The position numbers and the translations under genes are program-made. Under the pieces are notes generated by a model. It did no database searches and was not told where the DNA came from. It saw only the letters and a program-made list of their open reading frames with translations. This document shows, piece after piece, positions 56,138 through 64,000 of a stretch of 64,000 nucleotides of DNA (position 1 is its first letter; every line of letters starts with the position of its first letter). The stretch covers positions 101,296-165,295 of the forward strand of contig NZ_PQCF01000026.1 of the NCBI RefSeq assembly GCF_002964765.1, written 5' to 3'. This DNA comes from Pseudoalteromonas sp. T1lg88. GTDB lineage: Bacteria > Pseudomonadota > Gammaproteobacteria > Enterobacterales > Alteromonadaceae.

Positions 56138-57748
56138 ATGAACCCGAATAAACAACATCACAGCGACGTTGCTATCATCGGCAGCGGTGCCGCTGGCCTG
56201 TCTTTGGCGCTTTCTCTCGCCAACCATTGTCAAGTAACCGTACTCAGTAAAGGCGCTCTTAACGAGGGCTCCACCCTGTACGCCCAAGGCGGTATTGCGG
56301 CGGTATTCGATAAGAAAAACGACAGTATTGAATCCCATGTTGAAGACACCCTCACCGCCGGCGACGGTCTGTGCTCCCGCGAGGCGGTGCACTACACGGC
56401 CTCCAATGCCAAAACCTGTATGCGCTGGTTGATTGAGCAGGGTGTGCCCTTCGATATGGAAACCGATGACAAGGGTCATGAGCGCTATCACCTAACCCGT
56501 GAAGGCGGCCACAGCCATCGCCGTATTTTGCATGCTGCCGATGCCACCGGCCGCGCGGTGCAAACCACCCTCATTGAGCGGGTGTTGGCTCACCCCAATA
56601 TTACGCTGTTGGAAAACTACAACGCCATCGACCTGATCACAGATGCCAAGCTCGGCAAAGAAGGCAAGCATTGTCATGGCCTTTACGTATTTAACCGCGC
56701 CAAGGAACGGGTCGAGATCATCAGCGCCCGCTTTGTGGCTTTGGCTACCGGCGGCGCCAGTAAAGTTTACCTCTATACCTCCAACCCGGATGTGGCCAGC
56801 GGCGATGGTATTGCCATGGCTTGGCGGGCCGGTTGTCGCGTTGCCAATATGGAGTTCAACCAGTTCCACCCCACCAGCCTGTATCATCCTAAGTTGCAAA
56901 ACTTTTTGATCACCGAGGCGATGCGTGGCGAAGGCGCTTATCTACTGCGCCCGGATGGTACCCGCTTTATGCCGGAATTTGATGAGCGCGCCGAACTGGC
57001 GCCGCGTGACGTAGTGGCTCGGGCCATCGACTTTGAGATGAAGCGCCTGGGCGCTAATTGCGTCTACCTGGATATTTCCCATCGCGACAAAGAATTTATT
57101 ATCGAACACTTCCCCACCATTTATGCCAAGTGCTTAAGTGTAGGGATAGATATTACCAAGGAAGCTATTCCCGTAGTGCCAGCGGCCCATTACACCTGTG
57201 GTGGAGTGATGACCGACTTTAACGGCAAAACGGATTTAGACAACCTTTACGCCATCGGCGAAGTCGCCTACACCGGGCTGCATGGCGCCAACCGTATGGC
57301 CAGCAACTCATTATTAGAATGTATCGTCTTTGCCCATGCGGCAGCCAAGGACATAGTCGCCAAGCTGAATTTGCCGTATGAGCCCACGGCCTTGCCACAA
57401 TGGGACGACAGCCGGGTAAGTGACTCGGATGAAGAAGTAGTGATCACCCATAACTGGCATGAACTGCGCCTCTTTATGTGGGATTACGTCGGCATAGTGC
57501 GCTCCACCAAACGCCTGGAGCGAGCTCTGCGCCGGGTAGAATTACTGCAGCAGGAAATTTACGAATATTATGCCAACTTCCGCATCAGCAATGATTTGCT
57601 GGAGCTGCGCAACCTGGTGCAGGTAGCTGAGCTAATCATCCGCAGTGCCCTGGCGCGCAAAGAAAGCCGTGGCCTGCACTACACCCTGGATTATCCAGAG
57701 CACCTACCCGAAGCTCATATTACCGAGCTCAAACCTGGGGCTGACTAA
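56138..57748 (+). CDS. nadB: L-aspartate oxidase NadB
   Basis: This 536-residue flavoenzyme oxidises aspartate to iminoaspartate, the first step of NAD synthesis. The FAD site is [18 protein letters not shown], and the family motifs [22 protein letters not shown] and [17 protein letters not shown] are present. It is divergent from rpoE, a widely kept arrangement, and its 3' end overlaps ygfX by 20 bases on the other strand. Confidence 0.97.
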   Translation: MNPNKQHHSDVAIIGSGAAGLSLALSLANHCQVTVLSKGALNEGSTLYAQGGIAAVFDKKNDSIESHVEDTLTAGDGLCSREAVHYTASNAKTCMRWLIEQGVPFDMETDDKGHERYHLTREGGHSHRRILHAADATGRAVQTTLIERVLAHPNITLLENYNAIDLITDAKLGKEGKHCHGLYVFNRAKERVEIISARFVALATGGASKVYLYTSNPDVASGDGIAMAWRAGCRVANMEFNQFHPTSLYHPKLQNFLITEAMRGEGAYLLRPDGTRFMPEFDERAELAPRDVVARAIDFEMKRLGANCVYLDISHRDKEFIIEHFPTIYAKCLSVGIDITKEAIPVVPAAHYTCGGVMTDFNGKTDLDNLYAIGEVAYTGLHGANRMASNSLLECIVFAHAAAKDIVAKLNLPYEPTALPQWDDSRVSDSDEEVVITHNWHELRLFMWDYVGIVRSTKRLERALRRVELLQQEIYEYYANFRISNDLLELRNLVQVAELIIRSALARKESRGLHYTLDYPEHLPEAHITELKPGAD

Positions 57749-58148
57749 GCGCCAATTGCACCGCCCGGGCACACTCACGAAAGTGTTCGGGCGTCATCGC
57801 CCTGGCGGCAATAAAGACATGATGACGTTTCCCGCCCATATCGTCTTGCAGCTGCAAATGAATTAAGCCCGGATAAACCTGGGATTGAGCCAACAGCCTA
57901 CCGCTAACAGAAGCATTAGCTTGATGCACTTCGGCACGTTGTCCTTGGATCAGCACATTGCCCTGATGTGGCCAACAGCGACGAAAACGAAACCAAAAAT
58001 GGCAATAACCTAAGGCCAGAATTAAGGCACTGCACAGCGCCCAAAGCCATTGCGGGTGCGCCAATAACAAGAGCGCATAGACAAAAACAAACACCGCCAT
58101 AACCGGGCGGTGTTGTGGGATATTGTTTGAGAAGGCGCCGCTATACAC
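57729..58148 (-). CDS. ygfX: YgfX family membrane protein
   Basis: This protein of about 139 residues has two N-terminal helices ([20 protein letters not shown] and [15 protein letters not shown]), a soluble domain and the family end ([20 protein letters not shown]). YgfX (CptA) pairs with SdhE; in E. coli it was described as acting on cell division and cytoskeleton proteins. The GTG start at 58148 overlaps the sdhE stop codon; the frame is open further upstream but that region is sdhE. Confidence 0.82.
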   Translation of the reverse strand: MYSGAFSNNIPQHRPVMAVFVFVYALLLLAHPQWLWALCSALILALGYCHFWFRFRRCWPHQGNVLIQGQRAEVHQANASVSGRLLAQSQVYPGLIHLQLQDDMGGKRHHVFIAARAMTPEHFRECARAVQLALSQPQV

Positions 58149-58392
58149 GGACGCGGTCGAGGATGATCTTAACCAGACGCGCCAGCTCAGGGTCCTTACA
58201 TTGCTCATGGCCCATAAACCAGGCGAACAGATCCGGATCATCCGCCTCCAGCAAACGTTGAAACACCGCCTTGTCTTCGTCATTTAAGGCATCATAGCCC
58301 TGCTCGACAAATGGCATAAACAATACATCCAGCTCCAACATGCCGCGACGACATGCCCAACGTAAACGCGCCTTACTATCTAAATTCGCCAT
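58141..58392 (-). CDS. sdhE: FAD assembly factor SdhE (YgfY)
   Basis: This 83-residue protein helps attach FAD covalently to succinate dehydrogenase. The signature RRGMLELDVLF is intact (RGxxExD), followed by ADDPDLFAWFMG. The start at 58392 has GAGAGGA just ahead. It overlaps ygfX and is divergent from ygfZ, the usual neighbourhood. Confidence 0.94.
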   Translation of the reverse strand: MANLDSKARLRWACRRGMLELDVLFMPFVEQGYDALNDEDKAVFQRLLEADDPDLFAWFMGHEQCKDPELARLVKIILDRVRV

Positions 58393-58536
58393 GGTTTTCC
58401 TCTCAATAGTCTGCTGCCCAGCAGTGTAACAAAATCTCCTCCGGCTCACAGCTATTTTACGCTAAGGCGCTGTCATCAAAGAGGTGCTTAAGTTACACTA
58501 AGCACAGTAATTGCTCGTGCACCAAAGGAGTCATGC

Positions 58537-59442
58537 ATGTCCACTTTGTCGGTTTATGTTACCGAAAACACCGCCATTTATGTTCATGGTGATGATGCCA
58601 AGTCTTACCTGCAAGGTCAGTTGACGCAAGACGTCATCGATATAGACGCCAACACCTGGCGCTGGGCCGGTCAGTGTAATGCCAAAGGCAAGCTGTGGGC
58701 CTGTTTTCGCATTAGCCAGTATCAGCAAGGCTATGTGCTTATTTGCTCAAACACCGAAGCACAATTTGCTCTTGCCGAGTTAAAAAAATACGCGGTATTT
58801 AGCAAGGTCGAGATCGAACAGCTCGACGCCCAGATATTGGGAGTGATAGCGCCCAAGGCGGAGTTGGCCAGCCAGTTAAATATCGACATCAGCGGCAATG
58901 CCCATCAATGGCAAGAAAACCTAGTGCTCCTCTTGGACGACCAACGCGCCCTCTTTATTGGCGATAACAGCGTTCTGCCCAAGCCACAACAAGGCGGCGA
59001 GTTTGCCTGCGCACAAATTAAAGCTGGCGAGCCAAGCCTGAATGCCGAAGCTATCGATGCCTATGTGCCGCAAATGGTTAACCTGCAGGCCCTAGGTGGT
59101 ATCAGCTTTAACAAGGGCTGTTACACAGGTCAGGAAACCGTGGCGCGTATGAAATACCTGGGTAAAAACAAGCGTGCTATGTTTGTGCTACGAGCTGAGC
59201 ATGAGGGCATCTTAGCCCCTGAGCTAGATGCAGAGCAAAACCCACTCGACTTAGAGCGCCAGGTTGGCGATAACTGGCGTCGTGCCGGTAGCTTAATCGC
59301 CCAAGCCAGCGCCAATGGCGAACTTTTTGGCCTTGCCGTGTTGCCAAATGATACTGAGCAAGATGTTCAGCTTCGCGCAAAACACGCTCCACAGGTGCTG
59401 TTCACCATTGCACCTTTGCCTTACTCACTGACAGAAGATTGA
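58537..59442 (+). CDS. ygfZ: tRNA-modifying / Fe-S maturation protein YgfZ
   Basis: This 301-residue folate-binding protein supports assembly or repair of some iron-sulfur enzymes such as MiaB. The family signature KGCYTGQE is intact near residue 193, and the N-terminal GCVT-like domain carries YLQGQLTQDV. GGAG lies about seven bases ahead of the ATG. Confidence 0.94.
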   Translation: MSTLSVYVTENTAIYVHGDDAKSYLQGQLTQDVIDIDANTWRWAGQCNAKGKLWACFRISQYQQGYVLICSNTEAQFALAELKKYAVFSKVEIEQLDAQILGVIAPKAELASQLNIDISGNAHQWQENLVLLLDDQRALFIGDNSVLPKPQQGGEFACAQIKAGEPSLNAEAIDAYVPQMVNLQALGGISFNKGCYTGQETVARMKYLGKNKRAMFVLRAEHEGILAPELDAEQNPLDLERQVGDNWRRAGSLIAQASANGELFGLAVLPNDTEQDVQLRAKHAPQVLFTIAPLPYSLTED

Positions 59443-59455
59443 TCTGGAATACATT

Positions 59456-59941
59456 ATGAATATAGCTGACAACAAAGTCGTTACTATGCACTACAGTGTG
59501 GTCGACAAAGCGGACAACACCATAGACAACACCTTTGATGGCGAGCCACTGGTATTTATCGTAGGTACCGGCTTTTTGATCCCTGGCCTGGAGCAAGCGC
59601 TTCAAGGTAAACAGGCTGGCGACACCTTTAGCGTCGAAGTTGAGCCAAAAGACGGCTACGGTGAACGTCATGAGCAACTAATGCAGGCGGTACCTAAGGC
59701 CATGTTCGAAGGCATGGATATTGAGGTTGGCATGCAGTTTCGTGCCACCACGGATGACGGCGAGCAAACCGTGATCATCGTTGATATTCAGGGTGAAGAT
59801 GTGATTGTCGACGGTAACCACCCGCTAGCCGGTATTGCGTTGAAGTTCGACGTCGAAGTAGTTGATGTACGCGATGCGACCGCCGAAGAATTGGCCCATG
59901 GTCATGCCCATGGTGCTGGCGGCTGCGGCCACGATCACTAA
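59456..59941 (+). CDS. slyD: FKBP-type peptidyl-prolyl isomerase SlyD
   Basis: This 161-residue protein has the FKBP domain interrupted by the insert-in-flap chaperone domain. It ends in a metal-binding histidine-rich tail (HGHAHGAGGCGHDH), shorter than in E. coli. SlyD folds proteins and supplies nickel to hydrogenase maturation. It follows ygfZ by 13 bases and ends at an intrinsic terminator. Confidence 0.94.
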   Translation: MNIADNKVVTMHYSVVDKADNTIDNTFDGEPLVFIVGTGFLIPGLEQALQGKQAGDTFSVEVEPKDGYGERHEQLMQAVPKAMFEGMDIEVGMQFRATTDDGEQTVIIVDIQGEDVIVDGNHPLAGIALKFDVEVVDVRDATAEELAHGHAHGAGGCGHDH

Positions 59942-59961
59942 GAAAGCCTTTTTTGTAAGCG

Positions 59962-59989
59962 AAAAAGGACGCTGATGCGTCCTTTTTTT
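59962..59989. terminator. bidirectional intrinsic terminator after slyD
   Basis: AAAAAGGACGC / GCGTCCTTTTT around TGAT, with seven T following. Its right edge covers the last bases of the convergent minus-strand gene. Confidence 0.9.
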
Positions 59990-60473
59990 ATGCTTCTTGG
60001 CTAGGCGACTGCTTCGTCGAAGGCTCCGGCGAAGGCTCCGGCAAATACCCAGACAAATGCTTGTTGATGGCTTCGGCCAGGTGCTCGGCCTCATTGCTGC
60101 CAACCCGATAAAAGGTCCCGTCCTCTAACTCAATAGCCACAGCGGCAAAGCCATTGGCACTGTAGACCCAGCCATCATGGGTAATGCGAATACCGATACC
60201 ATGACGAAACGAGTTACTGACTACGGCCACGGATTTAATTTCACTAAAGGCCAAACGCTTTTTGCCAACTCCCGGACCAAAAAACCATTCCACCCCTTGT
60301 TCATCCACTCGTACCGTCAGGCCATGAAATAAAAAGGCACAGACTGCCAGTATTGCCGCAAACATGAGCATGGGGCCATCGCTGCCCATTAGGTAGAACG
60401 CCATACCGACAAAGGTGCCGATCCACAAGATTAGGGCCAAAATAGCCCAGGCATATTGTTTATGCTGATACAT
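59988..60473 (-). CDS. membrane protein of unknown function with PH-like domain
   Basis: This 161-residue protein has two helices near the N-terminus (AWAILALILWIGTFVGMAFY and MLMFAAILAVCAFLF) and a soluble beta domain (LTVRVDEQGVEWFFGPGVG, KKRLAFSEIKSVAVV) like the bacterial PH-like domains of small membrane proteins. The C-terminal 20 residues are rich in Pro, Ser and Glu. Role unknown; it follows a DUF481 gene on the same strand. Confidence 0.7.
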   Translation of the reverse strand: MYQHKQYAWAILALILWIGTFVGMAFYLMGSDGPMLMFAAILAVCAFLFHGLTVRVDEQGVEWFFGPGVGKKRLAFSEIKSVAVVSNSFRHGIGIRITHDGWVYSANGFAAVAIELEDGTFYRVGSNEAEHLAEAINKHLSGYLPEPSPEPSTKQSPSQEA

Positions 60474-60488
60474 AGAAATTAAACTCTT

Positions 60489-61316
60489 TTAGTCAAAACT
60501 GTAGACAAAGGTGGCGCTTAGCTCGGAGTCATAGGTGTGTTTTAACGTCTCTGGCTTGGAGTTATAGCGATACAAGTAGGCAAACTTTAGCGAAAGCTGA
60601 CCCATAATCTGGCTAATTAAGGAGGTTTCCGACTTTAACCGTGAGTTTAACCCAGACAGGGATTGCTCGGCACTTATAAACTGATTAAAGCGGGTGCGTT
60701 TCGACACCTTACGCTCCCACTGCAGGGCAAGGCGCAACAGATAGCCGGTCACATCGCCATCGTTTTGCTCAGCCTCTTCCTCGCCTTCGGCCTCATCAAG
60801 GTCAACCTTAGACACATAAAGTCCGGGACCTATATCAAAATCCACGGTATTTTTTACGCCGCGATACAGACGATTGCCGTACCCGGTTGCCACCGTAGCC
60901 TTAAAATCCAGGCCAGAGAATTCATCATCTTCATAATCGCCGTACAAAAATAAAGAGGCGTCTTCACTGCCCACCTTATAGTTGGATTGCCCGGAGACAA
61001 AAAAGCGCTGTGCTGAGATGGTTTCTTCACCGGTTTCGCTGTCGACATCGCGACGATAAAGGGAGTCGAATTTAAACTGGTTTCGCCAATGGGTGAAGTC
61101 CTGATAGACGTTGGCACGCAGTTTAAAACTGGTTGAGTCTGTGTTGCCCCTGGTGACGATAAAGCCAAACTCGGCATCGCCGTAGAACATTTCGCCCTGA
61201 TGTATTTCATGGATTTCGGCATCCGTTAATTGTCCGTATTCGTGAAAGTCTTCAAACGGATCCACCGCCCAACAACTCAAACTAAAACAACCAAGGAGGA
61301 CTACCAAAAACCGCAT
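60489..61316 (-). CDS. DUF481 outer-membrane protein (YdiY type)
   Basis: This 275-residue protein has a signal peptide (FLVVLLGCFSLSCWA) and alternating beta strands to the final aromatic residue (ATFVYSFD), as in outer-membrane barrels. The DUF481 pattern (GDAEFGFIVTRGNTDSTSFK, ISAQRFFVSGQSNYKVGSED) is clear. A small acidic insert (EAEGEEEAEQNDGD) lies near residue 180. Function unknown; YdiY-like proteins are linked to salt or acid conditions in some species. Confidence 0.85.
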   Translation of the reverse strand: MRFLVVLLGCFSLSCWAVDPFEDFHEYGQLTDAEIHEIHQGEMFYGDAEFGFIVTRGNTDSTSFKLRANVYQDFTHWRNQFKFDSLYRRDVDSETGEETISAQRFFVSGQSNYKVGSEDASLFLYGDYEDDEFSGLDFKATVATGYGNRLYRGVKNTVDFDIGPGLYVSKVDLDEAEGEEEAEQNDGDVTGYLLRLALQWERKVSKRTRFNQFISAEQSLSGLNSRLKSETSLISQIMGQLSLKFAYLYRYNSKPETLKHTYDSELSATFVYSFD

Positions 61317-61325
61317 ACTAACTAC

Positions 61326-61640
61326 TTACTCTTTCCAAATAACGTGACAAAAAGGGGCATCCTGATCTCGGCTGATCAACACCCGGGCAAAAACGATATC
61401 TTCATTTTCCAGCTCCAGACCTATGGTCACTTCACTGTAAAATTCTGGCTCGATTTCCATTGCCACTATGCTCTGCCAGTCCGCGCTTGGTTCACTTTCT
61501 TCAATAAAACCCAGCTCTTCTCTGTGAGCATTAAAGTCATCAATATCCTGTTCGCTCAAATGTTCTGGAGCGAGCTCTAAAAACACTTCATACGCGTGGT
61601 GAGTGATCTCTTCGGCGCTAAATAATCTGGGTCCGGACAT
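61326..61640 (-). CDS. yciU: DUF440 acidic protein (YciU / HI1450 family)
   Basis: This 104-residue, very acidic cytoplasmic protein matches E. coli YciU: AYEVFLELAPEHLSEQDIDD, DFNAHREELG and the end FARVLISRDQDAPFCHVIW. The family was proposed to mimic double-stranded DNA and bind HU-type proteins. The start at 61640 has a plausible purine-rich site; the frame is open back to 61682. It lies ten bases ahead of the DUF481 gene. Confidence 0.85.
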   Translation of the reverse strand: MSGPRLFSAEEITHHAYEVFLELAPEHLSEQDIDDFNAHREELGFIEESEPSADWQSIVAMEIEPEFYSEVTIGLELENEDIVFARVLISRDQDAPFCHVIWKE

Positions 61641-61710
61641 GCTGGCTTCTTTATTTACTCTTGTTTGTGCCGATAATAACAAAAGTTATGGGCAATGTGC
61701 ATAGGACCAA

Positions 61711-61735
61711 TAAAAAGCCGGGAAATTCCCGGCTT
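61711..61735 (-). terminator. intrinsic terminator of the RND pump gene
   Basis: AAGCCGGGAA / TTCCCGGCTT around one central base, followed on the minus strand by a T run, ten bases after the pump stop codon. Confidence 0.85.
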
Positions 61736-61745
61736 GTTGATATTT

Positions 61746-64000
61746 TTATTCTTGGGGGTTCGGGTCTATGCCGAGCTTACGCTTAACCCCCTCACGCATA
61801 TTCTGCACATAGGTGTAGAAGAGCGGAACCAATAAGGTACCCAGTACGGTCGCCGCTATCATCCCTGACATAACAGTGACACCCAGAGACACCCGACTGG
61901 CGGCACCAGCACCGGTCGCCAATACCAAAGGCAGCACCCCGAGCACAAACGACAAGGCGGTCATAAGTACGGCGCGAAAACGCTGCTCGGCGGCAATTTT
62001 CGCGGCTTCGAAAATAGTCTTACCGGCGGCTCTTTGCTCCATGGCAAACTCAACGATCAGAATCGCGGTTTTGGTCGACATACCTATCAATAGTACAAAG
62101 CCTACCTGAGCATAAATATTATTGGTCATGCCGAGCATATAGAGGGTGCTCATGGAACCGAAAATCGCCAGCGGGACCGCGGCAATAACCGAAAAGGGTA
62201 TGGTCCAGCTTTCATATTGGGCCACCAGGAACAAGAACACGAACAGCACGGCCAAAGCAAACAAGACACCGGCCAAATCCCCGGCCATTATCTCCTGACG
62301 AGTCTGCCCCGCCCAGTCGAACACATAACCGTCAGGCAACTCGGCAGAGAGTTCCTGCATCACCTTAATGGCATCACCGGTGGAATAACCAGGAGCGGCG
62401 TTACCTGTGACGCTCACGCTGCGATACAGATTAAAGTGATTCATGCTGGTTGGGCCAAGTATAGGTCGCAAGGTGGCAACCGTGGTCAGCGGCACCATAT
62501 CCCTTGGTTATTACGCACATAGTAGTACTGCAAGTCCTCTGGCTTGGCGCGATACTCGGCCTCAGCCTGGATATTCACCTGATAGGTACGACCAAATTGG
62601 TTAAAGTCATTGATATACAAGGAGCCCAGCTGAGCCTGCAAGGTAAGGAAGATATTACCTAAAGTGATCCCTTGCGCCTTGGCCTTGTTACGGTCTACCT
62701 CCAGGAAGTATTGCGGCGAATTGGCGCGGAAGGTACTGAATACGCTTTGCAGCTCAGGGCGTGAATTAGCCTCGTAAATCAAGCCATTCATCACCCCGGC
62801 CAGCTCGGCCGCGTCACGCCCTTCGGAGTCAAGCAGGCGATATTCAAAGCCGGAGCTGGCGCCCAGGCCCGGGATAGGTGGCACGTTAAAGACCATGGCC
62901 TGAGCATCGGGCAGCGCCCATAATTGCCCCTGCAAACGGCTAATAACCTGGTTGATTGATAATTCTGCTGTGGTGCGCTCTTCCCAGTCTTTAAGCACCA
63001 CAATGCCCAGAGCGTTGTTAGAGCCGGCACCACCCAAGAGTGAGAAGCCCGATACGCCAACAAAGTCTGCGGTCGCCGGATCTTGCGCTATGATGTCACC
63101 TATTTTTTGCACCACGGCATCGGTACGCCCTAAGGCCGCCGCATCCGGAAGCTGGATATCGACAAATACGAAACCCTGATCTTCCGGTGGCACAAAACCG
63201 GTAGGCACGTTTTTCGCCAACCAGCCGGTGGCCACAAACAGCACTACAACGATAATACCGATACGACCGGCACGCTTAAGTAAAAAGCCGATAATCCCCG
63301 TATAGCCCTTGGTCGAGCTGGTGATCACGTTTTCAAATGGACGCAACCATTTAATCGGTTTCATTTTCTCGGCACTAAGCAACAAGGTACAAAGGGCCGG
63401 GCTCAGGGTCAGCGCGTTTACCGATGAAATCAGTACCGCAAAGGAGATGGTCACAGAAAACTGCTTATATAGCTCACCCGTGATCCCCGGCATAAAGCCG
63501 ACAGGCACAAACACCGCCAGCAATACTAAGGTGGTGGCGATAATGGGCCCACCCACCTGAGACATGGCCTTAAAAACCGCATCCTTAATCGGAAGCTTTT
63601 CTTCTCGTAAAATACGCTCAACGTTTTCGATAACGATAATGGCGTCATCCACCACTATACCTATGGCCAGTACCAAACCAAACAGGGTGATCAGGTTAAT
63701 GGAAAAACCCATGGCCAACATGGCGGCAAAGGTGCCGATCAGTGAAACCGGAATAGCCAGGGTGGGGACCAGGGTTGCGCGCCAATTTTGCAAGAATAAG
63801 AAGACCACTAAGATCACCAGGCCTACCGCCTGGAACAGAGTCACTTTAACTTCTTCTATAGAGCGGTTGATAAACTTGGTGGTGTCATAAGGGATTTTAT
63901 ATTCAAGCCCGTCGGGGAACTGCTTTGACAGCTCCTCCATCCGCGCTTTAACCTTTTCGGCAACCTCAGTCGCATTGGCGTCGCTAAGCTGATAGATAAC
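61746..64000 (-). CDS. RND multidrug efflux permease (AcrB/MexB type), frameshifted, 5' end outside window
   Basis: This is a proton-driven inner-membrane pump of the HAE1 family. TM4 carries the Asp pair (GIVVDDAIIVIENVERI), and the phenylalanine/glycine-rich porter loops are recognisable. The frame breaks at 62501-62503: the first frame ends NNQGIWCR, while MVPLTTVATLRPILGPTSMN and the rest continue in another frame. Adding one G to the GGG run on the minus strand gives NNQGDMVPL and restores the protein. About the first 300 residues lie beyond the window. A terminator follows the stop codon. Confidence 0.88.

Overview
The window comes from a gammaproteobacterial chromosome, most likely a marine member of the Alteromonadales (the order is inferred from gene content and order, not from a search). 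Supporting marks are MutH next to RppH and PtsP, the block BarA / RlmD-RelA-MazG-PyrG-Eno, the sigmaE block RpoE-RseABC-LepA-LepB-Rnc-Era-RecO-PdxJ with divergent NadB, SdhE/YgfX opposite YgfZ, a FadI-FadJ operon with a FadR-type palindrome, and a full System I cytochrome c maturation operon. Coding density is high and most genes are ordinary core genes.

Layout. 1-4.2 kb: a fragment of a structured repeat, a small membrane protein and the fadIJ beta-oxidation operon (minus). 4.4-12.8 kb: a MoxR/DUF58/VWA operon (BatA, a BatB-BatC fusion, BatD), followed by an ECF sigma factor and a DUF3379 protein (plus). 12.9-16 kb: putP and an EAL-HDOD protein. 16-23.7 kb: mlaA and ccmABCDE-FGHI (minus). 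24-24.8 kb: a peroxiredoxin-glutaredoxin hybrid. 24.8-26.6 kb: a small AT-rich island at the 3' end of tRNA-Arg(CCT), bounded by 16-bp direct repeats and holding a decayed integrase tail and two unknown genes. 26.9-43.98 kb: thyA, lgt, a TSUP permease, ptsP (frameshifted), rppH, mutH, a 48-bp tandem repeat, eno, pyrG, mazG, relA, rlmD and barA. 44-47.4 kb: an accessory island. 47.5-56 kb: the pdxJ to rpoE block. 56.1-64 kb: nadB, ygfX/sdhE, ygfZ, slyD, several small genes and a frameshifted RND pump gene cut by the window end.

The most interesting stretch is 44.0-47.4 kb, between barA and pdxJ. It holds an integrase-less array of three integron-type gene cassettes. Each cassette starts with a GTT core that is perfectly complementary over 10-11 bp to the 5' core of its own attC site. 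The island is bordered by two inverted 72-nt copies of a hairpin element. The copies align without gaps at 47 of 72 positions, and six stem pairs differ by compensatory double changes, so the fold itself has been conserved. Beside the left copy is a further nested stem-loop structure of about 135 nt. I do not recognise this element.

Two genes (ptsP and the RND pump) each need one extra base to be read through. This means either real pseudogenes or consensus errors in the assembly. The rest of the window shows ordinary operon logic: tight overlaps in ccm, in the BatABCD operon and in relA-mazG, intrinsic terminators at operon ends, and a sigmaE-type promoter upstream of rpoE.
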